A DNA stretch of 64,000 bases from assembly GCF_039541955.1 (NCBI RefSeq), contig NZ_BAABHF010000035.1, positions 192,125-256,124 of the forward strand. The letters are read 5' to 3'. The stretch's first letter is position 1. Every line of letters starts with the position of its first letter. The DNA comes from Actinoallomurus oryzae (lineage in GTDB: Bacteria > Actinomycetota > Actinomycetes > Streptosporangiales > Streptosporangiaceae). Below, in pieces: positions 34,138 through 42,244 of the stretch. Below the pieces are notes generated by a model. It saw only the letters and a program-made list of their open reading frames with translations, made no database searches and had not been told where the DNA came from. Both the position numbers and the translations under genes were made by a program.

Positions 34138-34956
34138 CTACGGCTGGGCACCGACGGCGTCCGGCTCCGCCATCCGTACGGCGTCCGCGTGCGCGGCGGC
34201 GACATCGCCTGCCGGTGCGGTCTGCCGGTCGGGGGCCAGCGGGTCGGTGAGCTCACCGGTGTCATCGGCGAGCAGTCCCTGCGCCAGCCGCGTCACCAAG
34301 GGAGGCGACGGCGGCGCGAGGCCGGCCACAAGCCGAAGTCCGGTGAGGACGTCGTCAGGTCGAACAGCGGGTGTCGTGTGCCGAACAACCATTCGAAGTA
34401 TGGCACACTGCGCATCCGCGCCCTCGGTGGCGCGCCGGTCGAGCTCGCACGCGATGACCGCGCCACGGGCGTCGAAGCTCCGGCGGCCCTTCTTGGTGAG
34501 GCGTTCGACCTCGATCTCATCGGCCGCCATGAAGGCGGCCACGGCGGCGCCGGCGGTCTCCGGGGCGACCCCGTCGAGACGTACGAGCCAGCTCGATGCC
34601 TCCAGGCGGTCCGCCAGAGTTCCGTTGCGCGCCTCGACGACGTCGAGGATGTCCAGACCCTCGGGTAGCGCGTCGTCGAGATCGGCCCGCAGCCGGCCTG
34701 GATCGCAGGGGGCGGCAAGCCCGATTTCGAGGTATTCCGCCTCACTGGCGACACCAGTGGCCGCCGCACCCGAATACGAGATCTTCGGGTGGGGGCTGAA
34801 TCCGGCGCTGAACGCCACCTGGATCCCGGCGCGCCGGATGGCGCGTTCCACGGCCCGGGAGATGTCTCGGTGGCTGGTGAACCGCAGCCTGCCGCGCTTG
34901 GCGTAGCGCACGCGAAGCCGCTGGGTCACGGGGGCCGGCGCCGGGCCCTCCGGCAT
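34138..34956 (-). CDS. TIGR03936/DUF2344 radical SAM-associated protein
   Basis: A 272-residue protein of the DUF2344 family, normally adjacent to or fused with a B12-binding radical SAM protein (TIGR03960). The signature RLRVRYAKRGRLRFTSHRD and the block AGIQVAFSAGFSPHPKISY near the N-terminus are clear. The C-terminal 60 residues are Ala/Asp-rich. The ATG at 34956 is preferred to an open frame reaching 35097. Its partner lies at 40155-42071, about 5.2 kb away, because other genes are inserted between. Confidence 0.85.
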   Translation of the reverse strand: MPEGPAPAPVTQRLRVRYAKRGRLRFTSHRDISRAVERAIRRAGIQVAFSAGFSPHPKISYSGAAATGVASEAEYLEIGLAAPCDPGRLRADLDDALPEGLDILDVVEARNGTLADRLEASSWLVRLDGVAPETAGAAVAAFMAADEIEVERLTKKGRRSFDARGAVIACELDRRATEGADAQCAILRMVVRHTTPAVRPDDVLTGLRLVAGLAPPSPPLVTRLAQGLLADDTGELTDPLAPDRQTAPAGDVAAAHADAVRMAEPDAVGAQP

Positions 34957-35023
34957 GGGTGCCAGTGTTTTGATCCTTCCTACTCGTGCCAGTGCGAAAG
35001 TCTTTTGTTCTAAGAGTACGGGG

Positions 35024-35677
35024 TCACGGACGCCGTGCATCCAGGCCGAGTGCCCTGGAGACCGAACGTCCGGCCGCGCGTACGGGTTCCCCCACATGGT
35101 GGCGGAACCAGCGCGCCGCCGGTACCACCGTGGCCCGCCAGATTCGGCGTACGGCCCGCAGGACCGGCCGCAACACCACCCGCCACAGAAATTTCAGGGG
35201 CCGTACGAGAAGGTGGTGAAGAATCACGCCGGCGAGCCGCCAGGTGTGGGCGAGCAGCCGGCCGAACGCAGCCAGAACCGGCCACAGCACGGCGCGCCAC
35301 AGCGCGGCGAGCACCCGCCCGACGGGCCGTGCGACGAGCATGACGAGCCAGGCGAGACCGCTCAGCAGCGGCACCAGGACGTACCTCAGGAGCGCGCGCC
35401 CCAGCGGGAGCAGGATCCGCCGGCCCACCCATCGCAGCGGCACCACCACCAGCACGCGCAGCGCCCAGCGGATCGGACGCCAGACCAGTTCACGCAGGAC
35501 CCACGCCACGGGTCGTACGAGGGCGTTGTAGAGCAGCCATCCGAGGGGGCGCAGCACGTACGCGCCGAGGAGCCGTCCGATCACGCTCAGCACCTCCCAC
35601 AGGAGGCGTACCGGCAGAACGATGATCAGGAGAGGGATCGTCACGCAGCCCGGAGAGCCGTTGTCCACGCTGTTCAC
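35024..35677 (-). CDS. Repetitive Trp/Arg/Pro-rich membrane protein
   Basis: A 217-residue protein of unknown function built almost wholly from degenerate 12-15-residue units such as VLRPLGWLLYNA, LVRPVAWVLREL, VWRPIRWALRVL and LLVRPLKFLWRVV. Each unit has a hydrophobic run interrupted by Arg-Pro and followed by Trp/Leu. The density of Val, Leu, Trp and Arg points to many short amphipathic helices lying on or in the membrane rather than standard spanning helices. The C-terminus is basic. It sits between the DUF2344 gene and a LacI-type gene. Confidence 0.6.
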   Translation of the reverse strand: MNSVDNGSPGCVTIPLLIIVLPVRLLWEVLSVIGRLLGAYVLRPLGWLLYNALVRPVAWVLRELVWRPIRWALRVLVVVPLRWVGRRILLPLGRALLRYVLVPLLSGLAWLVMLVARPVGRVLAALWRAVLWPVLAAFGRLLAHTWRLAGVILHHLLVRPLKFLWRVVLRPVLRAVRRIWRATVVPAARWFRHHVGEPVRAAGRSVSRALGLDARRP

Positions 35678-35713
35678 TCACCTATGACGCGGGCGTGAGG
35701 CTTTTCGTTTCGT

Positions 35714-36778
35714 CTACGCGGGCGGCGCGGTGGTGCGACGGACGATCAGCCGGTGGTCCATCAGCACGCACGGCGCGGGGTCGTCCTGGGCCGGTTCGAG
35801 CAGCAGCCGCCCGGCGGTGGTGCCCTTCTCGGTGATCGGCTGGCGCACGGTGGTGAGCCCGGCCGGCTCGGAGGCGGGCACGTCGTCGAACCCGACGACG
35901 GACAGCTCGCCCGGGATGTCGATGCCCCGCTGGGCCGCGACGTCCATCACCCCGAAGGCGATCTCGTCGGTGGCCGCGATCACCGCCGTCGGGCGCGGGT
36001 CCAGGTCGAGGATCCGCGCGGCCGCCCGGCGCGCGATCTCCCGGTCGTTGGTGGTCGGGTAGATCGGGATGTCGGACCAGTTCAGACCCGCTTTGAGACA
36101 CGCGTCGTGGTAGCCGGCCACCCGGGCACGACCCGCGCCGAAGCGGTGACCGGCGACGAGGTCGATGTCGAGCCAGGCCGGCTCGGGACCACGGCCGGGA
36201 CTCTGGGCCGCCATCGGCTGCGCCGCGATGATCGCGATGCGCCGGTGCCCAAGCTCGAGCAGGCAGGTGGCCGCCTCGCTCGCCGCGGTCCGGTCCTCGA
36301 TGCCGACGAACGGCACGCCGGGGACGTACGGGTGGTCGACCGTGACGACGGGCAGACGGCGGCGCATGACGGTCTCGACGAGCGGGTGGGCCTCCGGCGA
36401 GAAGAGGCAGAAGCCGTCGACGACGGCGTCGCCGATCACCTCTTCCGCGACACCGGGCGAGGGCCAGCCGATCAGGTGCAGGCCGGTGCCGGACTGCTCG
36501 GCCACGCGGCTGAGCCCGCGCAGGAAGCCGACGGCGTAGGAGTCGGCGAAGGCGTACGACAGCGTCTCGGTGAAGACGACCCCGATCACTCCGGCACGCC
36601 CGCGGCGGAGCGTACGGGCGGCGGGGTTCGGCCCCGGGTAGTCCAGCTCCTCGGCGACCTCCATGATCCGCTGCCGCAGCTCCTGTTTGAGCTGGTCGGG
36701 CCGGGAGAAGGCGTTCGACACGGTCGTTCGTGAGACGCCGACCCGGTCGGCGATCGTCTGCAGCGTGACGCGTTCCAC
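35714..36778 (-). CDS. LacI family transcriptional regulator
   Basis: A 354-residue LacI/GalR repressor. The DNA-binding head is VTLQTIADRVGVSRTTVSNAFSRPDQL near residues 4-30 with the hinge PNPAARTLRRGRAGVIGVVF. The periplasmic-binding-like core includes DAVVDGFCLFSP, VTVDHPYVPGV and ELSVVGFDDVPASEPAGLTT. GTG at 36778 begins just before the head; the frame runs to 37339 but those codons are atypical and cover the operators. A perfect palindrome at 36793-36810 and an imperfect copy at 36838-36855 lie in the divergent promoter region and are likely its operators. The inducing sugar is unknown. Confidence 0.92.
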   Translation of the reverse strand: MERVTLQTIADRVGVSRTTVSNAFSRPDQLKQELRQRIMEVAEELDYPGPNPAARTLRRGRAGVIGVVFTETLSYAFADSYAVGFLRGLSRVAEQSGTGLHLIGWPSPGVAEEVIGDAVVDGFCLFSPEAHPLVETVMRRRLPVVTVDHPYVPGVPFVGIEDRTAASEAATCLLELGHRRIAIIAAQPMAAQSPGRGPEPAWLDIDLVAGHRFGAGRARVAGYHDACLKAGLNWSDIPIYPTTNDREIARRAAARILDLDPRPTAVIAATDEIAFGVMDVAAQRGIDIPGELSVVGFDDVPASEPAGLTTVRQPITEKGTTAGRLLLEPAQDDPAPCVLMDHRLIVRRTTAPPA

Positions 36779-36792
36779 ACCGGAGACCCTAT

Positions 36793-36810
36793 TTCTGAAT
36801 TGATTCAGAA
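36793..36810. promoter_or_regulatory. LacI-type operator O1
   Basis: TTCTGAAT-TG-ATTCAGAA is a perfect 18-bp palindrome 14 bp before the LacI gene start. Its central dyad fits LacI/GalR half-sites. Confidence 0.75.
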
Positions 36811-36837
36811 GCGACTTGGCCGTAGGCTCGTGCCTGG

Positions 36838-36855
36838 TTCTGAATCGATACAGAG
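36838..36855. promoter_or_regulatory. LacI-type operator O2, imperfect copy
   Basis: TTCTGAAT-CG-ATACAGAG repeats O1 with a few changes, 45 bp away centre to centre and 15 bp before the divergent small gene. The pair could support a repression loop. Confidence 0.7.
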
Positions 36856-36870
36856 ACCTAGAGAGGGCAC

Positions 36871-37089
36871 ATGGAACCGCTGCAGATGATCGCGTTCGAG
36901 TCCGCTCGCCGTCAGGCGCGGCAGCACCTGCTCGACTCGCGTCCGGAGGCACCCAAGGTCGCCTACCGGCCGACCCCGCGCCAGGAGGCGGCGGCCCAGG
37001 TCCGGCGGACCGCCCGCGCGCACCTCGCGGGCATGCTGCGCCGCACCGCCGACCGGGTCGACCCCTGCCCGGCCCCGTCCGCGGGCTGA
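36871..37089 (+). CDS. Small conserved-looking protein divergent from LacI gene
   Basis: A 72-residue basic, helical protein of unknown function. ATG at 36871 has GAGAGG seven bases upstream. Residues 8-35 (AFESARRQARQHLLDSR) and 45-60 (RRTARAHLAGMLRRTADR) form amphipathic helices. Two LacI-type operators lie just upstream, and a 11-bp hairpin followed by CCTTGTTTTC at 37300-37355 could end its transcript. Its start and coding status are likely but not proven. Confidence 0.5.
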   Translation: MEPLQMIAFESARRQARQHLLDSRPEAPKVAYRPTPRQEAAAQVRRTARAHLAGMLRRTADRVDPCPAPSAG

Positions 37090-37106
37090 GCTCCTGCCCG
37101 GCCCGA

Positions 37107-37178
37107 GGCGCGGACCGAGCACCCGCCCGTAGGCCGAGCCTCCCGCCCAGCCCAGGGCGCGGACCGAGCACCCGCCCG
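37107..37178. repeat. Direct repeat, 23 bp twice
   Basis: The 23-bp sequence at 37107-37129, containing GCGGACCGAGCACCCGCCCG, recurs exactly at 37156-37178, 49 bp apart, in the GC-rich spacer after the small gene. The intervening 26 bp are a degenerate copy. Function is unknown. Confidence 0.7.
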
Positions 37179-37299
37179 ATCCCGCCCGGCTGAGCCCGAC
37201 CTGATCCGGCGGCCGAGCCGCACGAAGCACGCGCGCGGCCCCGGATCCCACCGTCATCCGTCGCCGGCCGAAGGCCGTCCGCTCCGGCCCCCGGCGACA

Positions 37300-37355
37300 A
37301 GCCCTGTGAGACTCTCCGCTCCCGCGGAGACCTCCTCACAGGGCTGCCTTGTTTT
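37300..37355 (+). terminator. Nested hairpin with T-rich tail
   Basis: AGCCCTGTGAG (37300-37310) pairs with CTCACAGGGCT (37335-37345), enclosing a second hairpin (TCTCCGC/GCGGAGA). GCCTTGTTTTC follows. It is oriented to terminate the plus-strand small gene. Confidence 0.7.
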
Positions 37356-37386
37356 CGGGGCGCCGTCCCCCTTGCGGCGGCTTCGG

Positions 37387-38058
37387 CTAAGGGGCGGGGG
37401 TGACCAGGCCGGATTCGTAGGCGATGATCACTAGCTGGGCACGGTCGCGGGCTTGGAGTTTGGTGAGCAGGCGGCCTATGTAGGTCTTCACGGTGGCCAG
37501 GCTCAGGTGCAGGTGCTCGGCGATCTCGGTGTTGGACAGGCCGCGCGCGACGAGGGTGAGGACCTGGCGTTCCCGGTCGGTCACGCCGTCGAGGGCGCGC
37601 GGAAGCGGGCGGGTGGATTGCGGGCTGCGGGCGAACTCGGCGATGAGGCGGCGGGCCACCGTAGGGGCCAGGAGGGCTTCGCCCGCGGCGACGACGCGGA
37701 TGGCGTTGAGGAGCTCGGCCGGCGGGGTGTCCTTGAGCAGGAAGCCGGCAGCGCCGGCGCGCAGGGCCGAGAAGACGTGGACGTCCAGGTCGAACATGGT
37801 CAGCATGAGCACCCGGACCGTCGCGTTGTCCGCGTCCTGACAGATCCGGCGGGTGGCCTCGATGCCGTCCTGGTGGGGCATGCGCACATCCATCAGCACG
37901 ACGTCGGGCCGCAGGGCGTGGACGAGCTCGACGGCCTCGGCTCCGGTGGCGGCCTCACCGACCACGGTCAGGTCGGGAGCGGTTTCGATCAGGGCGCGGA
38001 AGCTGCCGCGCAGCAGGGCCTGGTCGTCGGCGACGAGGACGCGGATCGGCTCGGTCAC
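37387..38058 (-). CDS. NarL/LuxR-type response regulator
   Basis: A 223-residue response regulator. The receiver domain (IRVLVADDQALLRGSFRALI) has the phospho-acceptor Asp in VVLMDVRMPHQDG (residue ~54) and KDTPPAELL beyond. The C-terminal GerE/LuxR helix-turn-helix reads LTDRERQVLTLVARGLSNTEIAEHL-like with VTDRERQVL and SLATVKTYIGRLL. GTG at 38058 overlaps the kinase stop by four bases, so kinase and regulator are translationally coupled. Confidence 0.94.
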   Translation of the reverse strand: MTEPIRVLVADDQALLRGSFRALIETAPDLTVVGEAATGAEAVELVHALRPDVVLMDVRMPHQDGIEATRRICQDADNATVRVLMLTMFDLDVHVFSALRAGAAGFLLKDTPPAELLNAIRVVAAGEALLAPTVARRLIAEFARSPQSTRPLPRALDGVTDRERQVLTLVARGLSNTEIAEHLHLSLATVKTYIGRLLTKLQARDRAQLVIIAYESGLVTPAP

Positions 38059-39293
38059 CGGCCGCCTCCGCCGCGGACGTACGGGAGAGTGGCCGCGACC
38101 GCGTAGCCGCCCTCGGCGCGGGGTCCGGCGCTGAAGGATCCGCCGTACATCGCGACGCGTTCCCGCATGCCGACCAGTCCGTGTCCGCCAGGACCCGGTT
38201 CCGGGGCCGGGCGGGCCGCGCCGTCGTCGACCACCTGAATGCTCACCCGGCACGGCGAGACGTCCACCGTGGCCCGGCAACGAGTGGGAGCCGCGTGCTT
38301 GACCACGTTGGTGAGGGCCTCCTGGACGATCCGGTAGACGGTGAGCTGGAGAGCTTCCGGGAGATCGGATTCACCGGACACCGCGAGTTCGACCTCGACC
38401 CCGGCGGCCCGGACGCGCTCGGCCAGGTCCTCGATCCCGCCGACGCCCGGCTGGGTGAGATCGGTCCCCGGCGTCGAGTCACGGCGCAGCACTTCGAGCA
38501 GGCGCCGCATCTCGGCGAGGGCGTCACGGCTGGTCGTCTCGATCAACCGCAGCGCCTCGCGGGCCTCCTCGGGGCGCACCTCGGCGATGTGGTTGGCGAC
38601 CCCCGCCTTGACGGCGATCAGTCCCACGCCGTGCGTGACCACGTCGTGCAGCTCGCGGGCGATCCGCAACCGCTCGTCGGCCAGGATCCGGCGCGCCCGC
38701 TGCTCCTCCAGGAACGCCGCGTTCCACCTCCGGCGCCGCAGCAGGTGACCGGCCAGCCACCCGCCGGCGGGCAGCAGCCAGGCCGCCGCCGTCCAGCCGA
38801 CGGCCGCCGCCACGCCGTACCGGGGGTGAACGATCTGGGCGACCGCCGCGGCGACGGTCGCGGCGGCCACGCACCCTCCCAGCGCGCGGGCCGAACGCCG
38901 CGGGGACTCGACGGTCGCGACGGTGCAGAGCACGAGCGCGGTCGCCGCGAACGGATCCCACAGCACGCCGGTCACGGCCGCGACGCACGAGAGGGCCGCC
39001 GCGGCCGTCAACGCGCGCCGGGGCCACCGCCGCCGGACCGCGACGACCAGGCCGAGCGCGACCGCCGTCAGGCAGGACGCCAGGAAGGAAAGGGCGAAGT
39101 CCGGCCGGTCCTTGAGCATGTTCCCGGCGACCACCACATCCACCGCGACCAGGACGACCGCCAGAGGCACGTCGAGGGCGCGCAGGTGGCCCCGGCGCAG
39201 GAGGTACGTCTGGCGGGCCTCGAAGTCGGCTTCGTCCACGGAGGGCACGTTATCGGCGCAGGTCATCCGCCGCATCAGACCAGAGTGGATCAT
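38055..39293 (-). CDS. NarX/DesK-type sensor histidine kinase
   Basis: A kinase of about 412 residues with four to six N-terminal transmembrane helices (LAVVLVAVDVVVAG, FLASCLTAVALGLVV and others), then a HisKA_3 dimerisation motif RELHDVVTHGVGLIAVKAG carrying the phospho-His, and a compact HATPase_c domain (LTVYRIVQEALTNVVKHA, DDGAARPAPEPGPGGHGLVGMRERV). There is no extended sensor domain. The start is uncertain: ATG at 39293 has AGGG directly upstream, while GTG at 39248 or ATG at 39266 are possible. It diverges from the membrane protein gene at 39407. Confidence 0.9.
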   Translation of the reverse strand: MIHSGLMRRMTCADNVPSVDEADFEARQTYLLRRGHLRALDVPLAVVLVAVDVVVAGNMLKDRPDFALSFLASCLTAVALGLVVAVRRRWPRRALTAAAALSCVAAVTGVLWDPFAATALVLCTVATVESPRRSARALGGCVAAATVAAAVAQIVHPRYGVAAAVGWTAAAWLLPAGGWLAGHLLRRRRWNAAFLEEQRARRILADERLRIARELHDVVTHGVGLIAVKAGVANHIAEVRPEEAREALRLIETTSRDALAEMRRLLEVLRRDSTPGTDLTQPGVGGIEDLAERVRAAGVEVELAVSGESDLPEALQLTVYRIVQEALTNVVKHAAPTRCRATVDVSPCRVSIQVVDDGAARPAPEPGPGGHGLVGMRERVAMYGGSFSAGPRAEGGYAVAATLPYVRGGGGR

Positions 39294-39406
39294 CCCTGGG
39301 GAGGATCGCGCCGACGTGCCGGCGGGTGGTGTCCACGCGAGGCTGAACGCGGAATGCCGATCGTGGGGCGATCCTCCGCGGACATCTGCGCGGGCAGTCT
39401 GTGGGC

Positions 39407-40135
39407 ATGTCTTCAACGCAGCCTTCGGCACACGTCGTCTTCGCGTTTCCGGGACGGTGGCTCGCCGGGTCCTCGCTGGTGCTCGGGCCCGTCCTGCTGC
39501 TGTTCGGGGTGTTGCTGAGGGCGAGGTTCCACTTCTTCTTCCCCGACCAGCTGGCCGCCTACGACGAGCACCCGGCGCTGATGACGGCGTCCTACAGTTG
39601 CTTCGCGGCCGGGACCGTGGCGCTGTGGCCGGCCGTCAGTGCCCTGGCCGTTCGCATCGGCGCGACCCGGCCGACCCTGGCGGCGTTCGGCGGCGGGCTC
39701 ACCCTGGTGGGGCTGTTCGCCCGCACGTTCCATGCCGGGGTGGACCATCTGGCCTTCCGGCTCGTCGACACCCAGGGCCGGAGGCCGGCCACCGCCGCCG
39801 TCGCCGACTCCTACCAGGCGTTCCACATCTTCCAGTACGCCTCGTTCGCGGTCATGCTCGGCTGGGTCGTGCTGGCGGTCGGAGCCTGGCGCTCCGGTGC
39901 GCTCGGCCCGGCGCGCTGCCTCGCGCTGGCGCTCACGGCCCTCCTGCCGCTCGGGGTCCTGAAGGGCACGACGCCGTTGTCGATCGTCGGCACGTCGGGG
40001 CTGTGCGTCGCGCTCGTACCTCTCGGACTCGCGGTCCTGTTCGGTGGACCCCGTCCCACCCGCCGGTCGGTGGCACGGTTCGGCGTCGCCGCCCTGGTGG
40101 TGCTGGTCCTCGGGTTCGTCTCGTCCCTGGGATGA
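39407..40135 (+). CDS. Six-to-seven-helix membrane protein, DUF998-like
   Basis: A 242-residue integral membrane protein with about seven helices. Distinct motifs include LRARFHFFFPDQLAAYDEHP in the first loop and a His-containing FARTFHAGVDHLAFRLVD segment. The overall pattern resembles DUF998-type proteins. ATG at 39407 is used; GTG at 39401 is in frame. It is transcribed divergently from the two-component pair and may be its target, which is inference from position. Confidence 0.65.
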   Translation: MSSTQPSAHVVFAFPGRWLAGSSLVLGPVLLLFGVLLRARFHFFFPDQLAAYDEHPALMTASYSCFAAGTVALWPAVSALAVRIGATRPTLAAFGGGLTLVGLFARTFHAGVDHLAFRLVDTQGRRPATAAVADSYQAFHIFQYASFAVMLGWVVLAVGAWRSGALGPARCLALALTALLPLGVLKGTTPLSIVGTSGLCVALVPLGLAVLFGGPRPTRRSVARFGVAALVVLVLGFVSSLG

Positions 40136-40154
40136 CCGCGGCGCCGTTCGAGGG

Positions 40155-42071
40155 TCAGACGACGGTCAGCGGGAGGAGCTTCTTGCCCGTCGGGCCGATC
40201 TGGATCTCCGTGTCCATCGTCGGGCAGACGCCGCAGTCGTAGCACGGGGTCCAGCGGCAGTCTTCGACCTCGGTCTCGTCGATCGCGTCCTGCCAGTCCT
40301 GCCACAGCCACTCGCGGTCCAGGCCGGCGTCCAGGTGGTCCCAGGGCAGGACCTCGACCTCGTCGCGCTCGCGGACGGTGTACCAGTCCAGGTCGACGCC
40401 CTCCAGGGCCTTGTCGGCGCAGGACCGCCAGCGGTCGAAGCTGAAGAACTCGCTCCAGCCGTCGAAGCGGCCTCCGTCCTCCCAGACGGCCTGGATGACC
40501 TTGCCGACCCGGCGGTCGCCGCGGGACAGCAGGCCCTCGATGATCGACGGCTCGCCGTCGTGGTAGCGCAGACCGATGGCGCGGCCGTACTCCTTGTCGC
40601 GGCGCAGCGCGTCCTTCAGTGCGCGCAGGCGCCGGTCGACCGTCTCGTGGTCGCACTGCGCGGCCCACTGGAACGGCGTGTGCGGCTTCGGCACGAACCC
40701 GCCGATCGAGACGGTGCAGCGGATGTCACGGCGCCCGGACGCCTCGCGGCCCGCCTGGATGACGCGCCTGGCCATGTCGGCGATGGCCAGGACGTCCTCG
40801 TCCTCCTCGGTCGGCAGCCCGCACATGAAGTAGAGCTTGACCTGCCGCCAGCCGTTCTCGTACGCCGTGGTCACGGTGCGGATGAGGTCGTCTTCGGAGA
40901 CCATCTTGTTGATGACCTTGCGCATGCGCTCCGAGCCGCCCTCGGGCGCGAACGTCAGGCCCGAGCGGCGCCCGCCGCGGGAGAACTCGTTGGCCAGCGT
41001 GATGTTGAACGCGTCGACCCGCGTGGACGGCAGGGACAGCGAGGTGTTGGTGCCCTCGTACCGGTCGGCCAGGCCCTTGGCGATGTCGCCGATCTCCGAG
41101 TGGTCGGCGCTGGACAGGCTCAGCAGCCCGACCTCCTGGAAGCCGGACTCCTTCAGGCCCGTCTGGACCATGTCGCCGATCGTGGTGATCGACCGTTCCC
41201 GCACCGGCCGGGTGATCATGCCGGCCTGGCAGAAGCGGCAGCCTCGCGTGCAGCCGCGGAAGATCTCCACGCTGAAGCGCTCGTGCACGGTCTCGGCGAG
41301 GGGCACCAGGGGTTTCTTCGGGTACGGCCACTGGTCGAGGTCCATGACCGTGTGCTTGGCCACCCGCCACGGCACGCCGGGCCGGTTGGGCGCGACCCGC
41401 TGGATCCGGCCGTCGGGCAGGTAGGTGACGTCGTAAAACCGCGGGACGTAGACGCCGCCGGAGCGCGCCAGCCGCATCAGCAGCTCGTCGCGGCCACCGG
41501 GGCGGCCCTCGTCCTTCCACTCGCGGATCACCTCGGTGATGGCGAGCACGATCTCCTCGCCGTCGCCGAGCACGGCCGCGTCGAGGAAGTCGGCGATCGG
41601 CTCGGGGTTGAAGGCCGCGTGCCCGCCCGCGAGCACGATCGGGTGGTCGTCGGTACGGTCCGCGGCGTGCAGCGGGATCCCGGCGAGGTCGAGCGCGGTC
41701 AGCATGTTGGTGTAGCCGAGCTCGGTGGAGAAGCTGATCCCGAACACGTCGAAGGCGCCGACGGGACGGTGGGCGTCCACGGTGAACTGCGGGATGCCGT
41801 GCTCGCGCATCAGCGCCTCGAGGTCGGGCCACACGCTGTAGGTGCGCTCGGCGAGCACGCCCTCGCGCTCGTTCAGGATTTCGTAGAGGATCTGGACGCC
41901 CTGGTTCGGCTGCCCCACCTCGTACGCGTCCGGGTACATCAGCGCCCACCTGACCCGCGCCTCGTCCCAGTCCTTGACCGAGGAGTTCAGCTCACCGCCG
42001 ACGTACTGAATCGGCTTTTGCACCGCGGGGAGCAGCGGCTCCAGGCGGGGAAACAGCGACTCGACGGACAT
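40155..42071 (-). CDS. TIGR03960 family B12-binding-type radical SAM protein
   Basis: A 638-residue radical SAM protein. The N-terminal 200 residues resemble a B12-binding fold (PDAYEVGQPNQGVQILYEIL, then ADFLDAAVLGDGEE). The SAM domain carries FRGCTRGCRFCQAG with cysteines at 274, 278 and 281 coordinating the 4Fe-4S cluster. The C-terminus has an additional cysteine cluster (CRWTPCYDCGVCP). ATG at 42071. Its usual partner, the DUF2344 protein, is separated from it here. A role in RNA or cofactor modification is suggested for the pair but not established. Confidence 0.9.
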   Translation of the reverse strand: MSVESLFPRLEPLLPAVQKPIQYVGGELNSSVKDWDEARVRWALMYPDAYEVGQPNQGVQILYEILNEREGVLAERTYSVWPDLEALMREHGIPQFTVDAHRPVGAFDVFGISFSTELGYTNMLTALDLAGIPLHAADRTDDHPIVLAGGHAAFNPEPIADFLDAAVLGDGEEIVLAITEVIREWKDEGRPGGRDELLMRLARSGGVYVPRFYDVTYLPDGRIQRVAPNRPGVPWRVAKHTVMDLDQWPYPKKPLVPLAETVHERFSVEIFRGCTRGCRFCQAGMITRPVRERSITTIGDMVQTGLKESGFQEVGLLSLSSADHSEIGDIAKGLADRYEGTNTSLSLPSTRVDAFNITLANEFSRGGRRSGLTFAPEGGSERMRKVINKMVSEDDLIRTVTTAYENGWRQVKLYFMCGLPTEEDEDVLAIADMARRVIQAGREASGRRDIRCTVSIGGFVPKPHTPFQWAAQCDHETVDRRLRALKDALRRDKEYGRAIGLRYHDGEPSIIEGLLSRGDRRVGKVIQAVWEDGGRFDGWSEFFSFDRWRSCADKALEGVDLDWYTVRERDEVEVLPWDHLDAGLDREWLWQDWQDAIDETEVEDCRWTPCYDCGVCPTMDTEIQIGPTGKKLLPLTVV

Positions 42072-42158
42072 GGCGGAAGCCTCCGGGAAGCAGGATGGGA
42101 ATCAAGTTCCGAGCCTACCGCCGCCGGGCCGCCGTCCCGGACATCGCGACGAGGCGTG

Positions 42159-42196
42159 AAGTACGACGATTATCTAATTTGACATCCTTCGTACTT
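42159..42196. promoter_or_regulatory. Inverted repeat and -35-like element before the oxidoreductase
   Basis: AAGTACGA (42159-42166) and TCGTACTT (42189-42196) are perfect arms around an AT-rich centre that contains TTGACA at 42179-42184. A TGGGAT/GATAC -10-like sequence follows 17-20 bp on. Arrangement fits a repressor site over a promoter. HxlR/MarR-type control of such oxidoreductases is common elsewhere. Confidence 0.5.
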
Positions 42197-42244
42197 TCGC
42201 CTGGGATACGGGTCATCGACTTCCGAGGGAACGGATGGTGCGCG

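Noticed and set aside
31403..34906. 1167-codon plus-strand frame over rne and the DUF2344 gene
   Set aside because: It is antisense to RNase E with intact catalytic motifs. Composition is Leu/Gly/Val/Asp-rich without any domain.
37090..37386. Extended LacI start upstream (to 37339)
   Set aside because: Those codons are Gly/Arg/Pro-rich, lack family similarity, overlap the divergent small gene and both operators, and precede the helix-turn-helix by about 190 residues.
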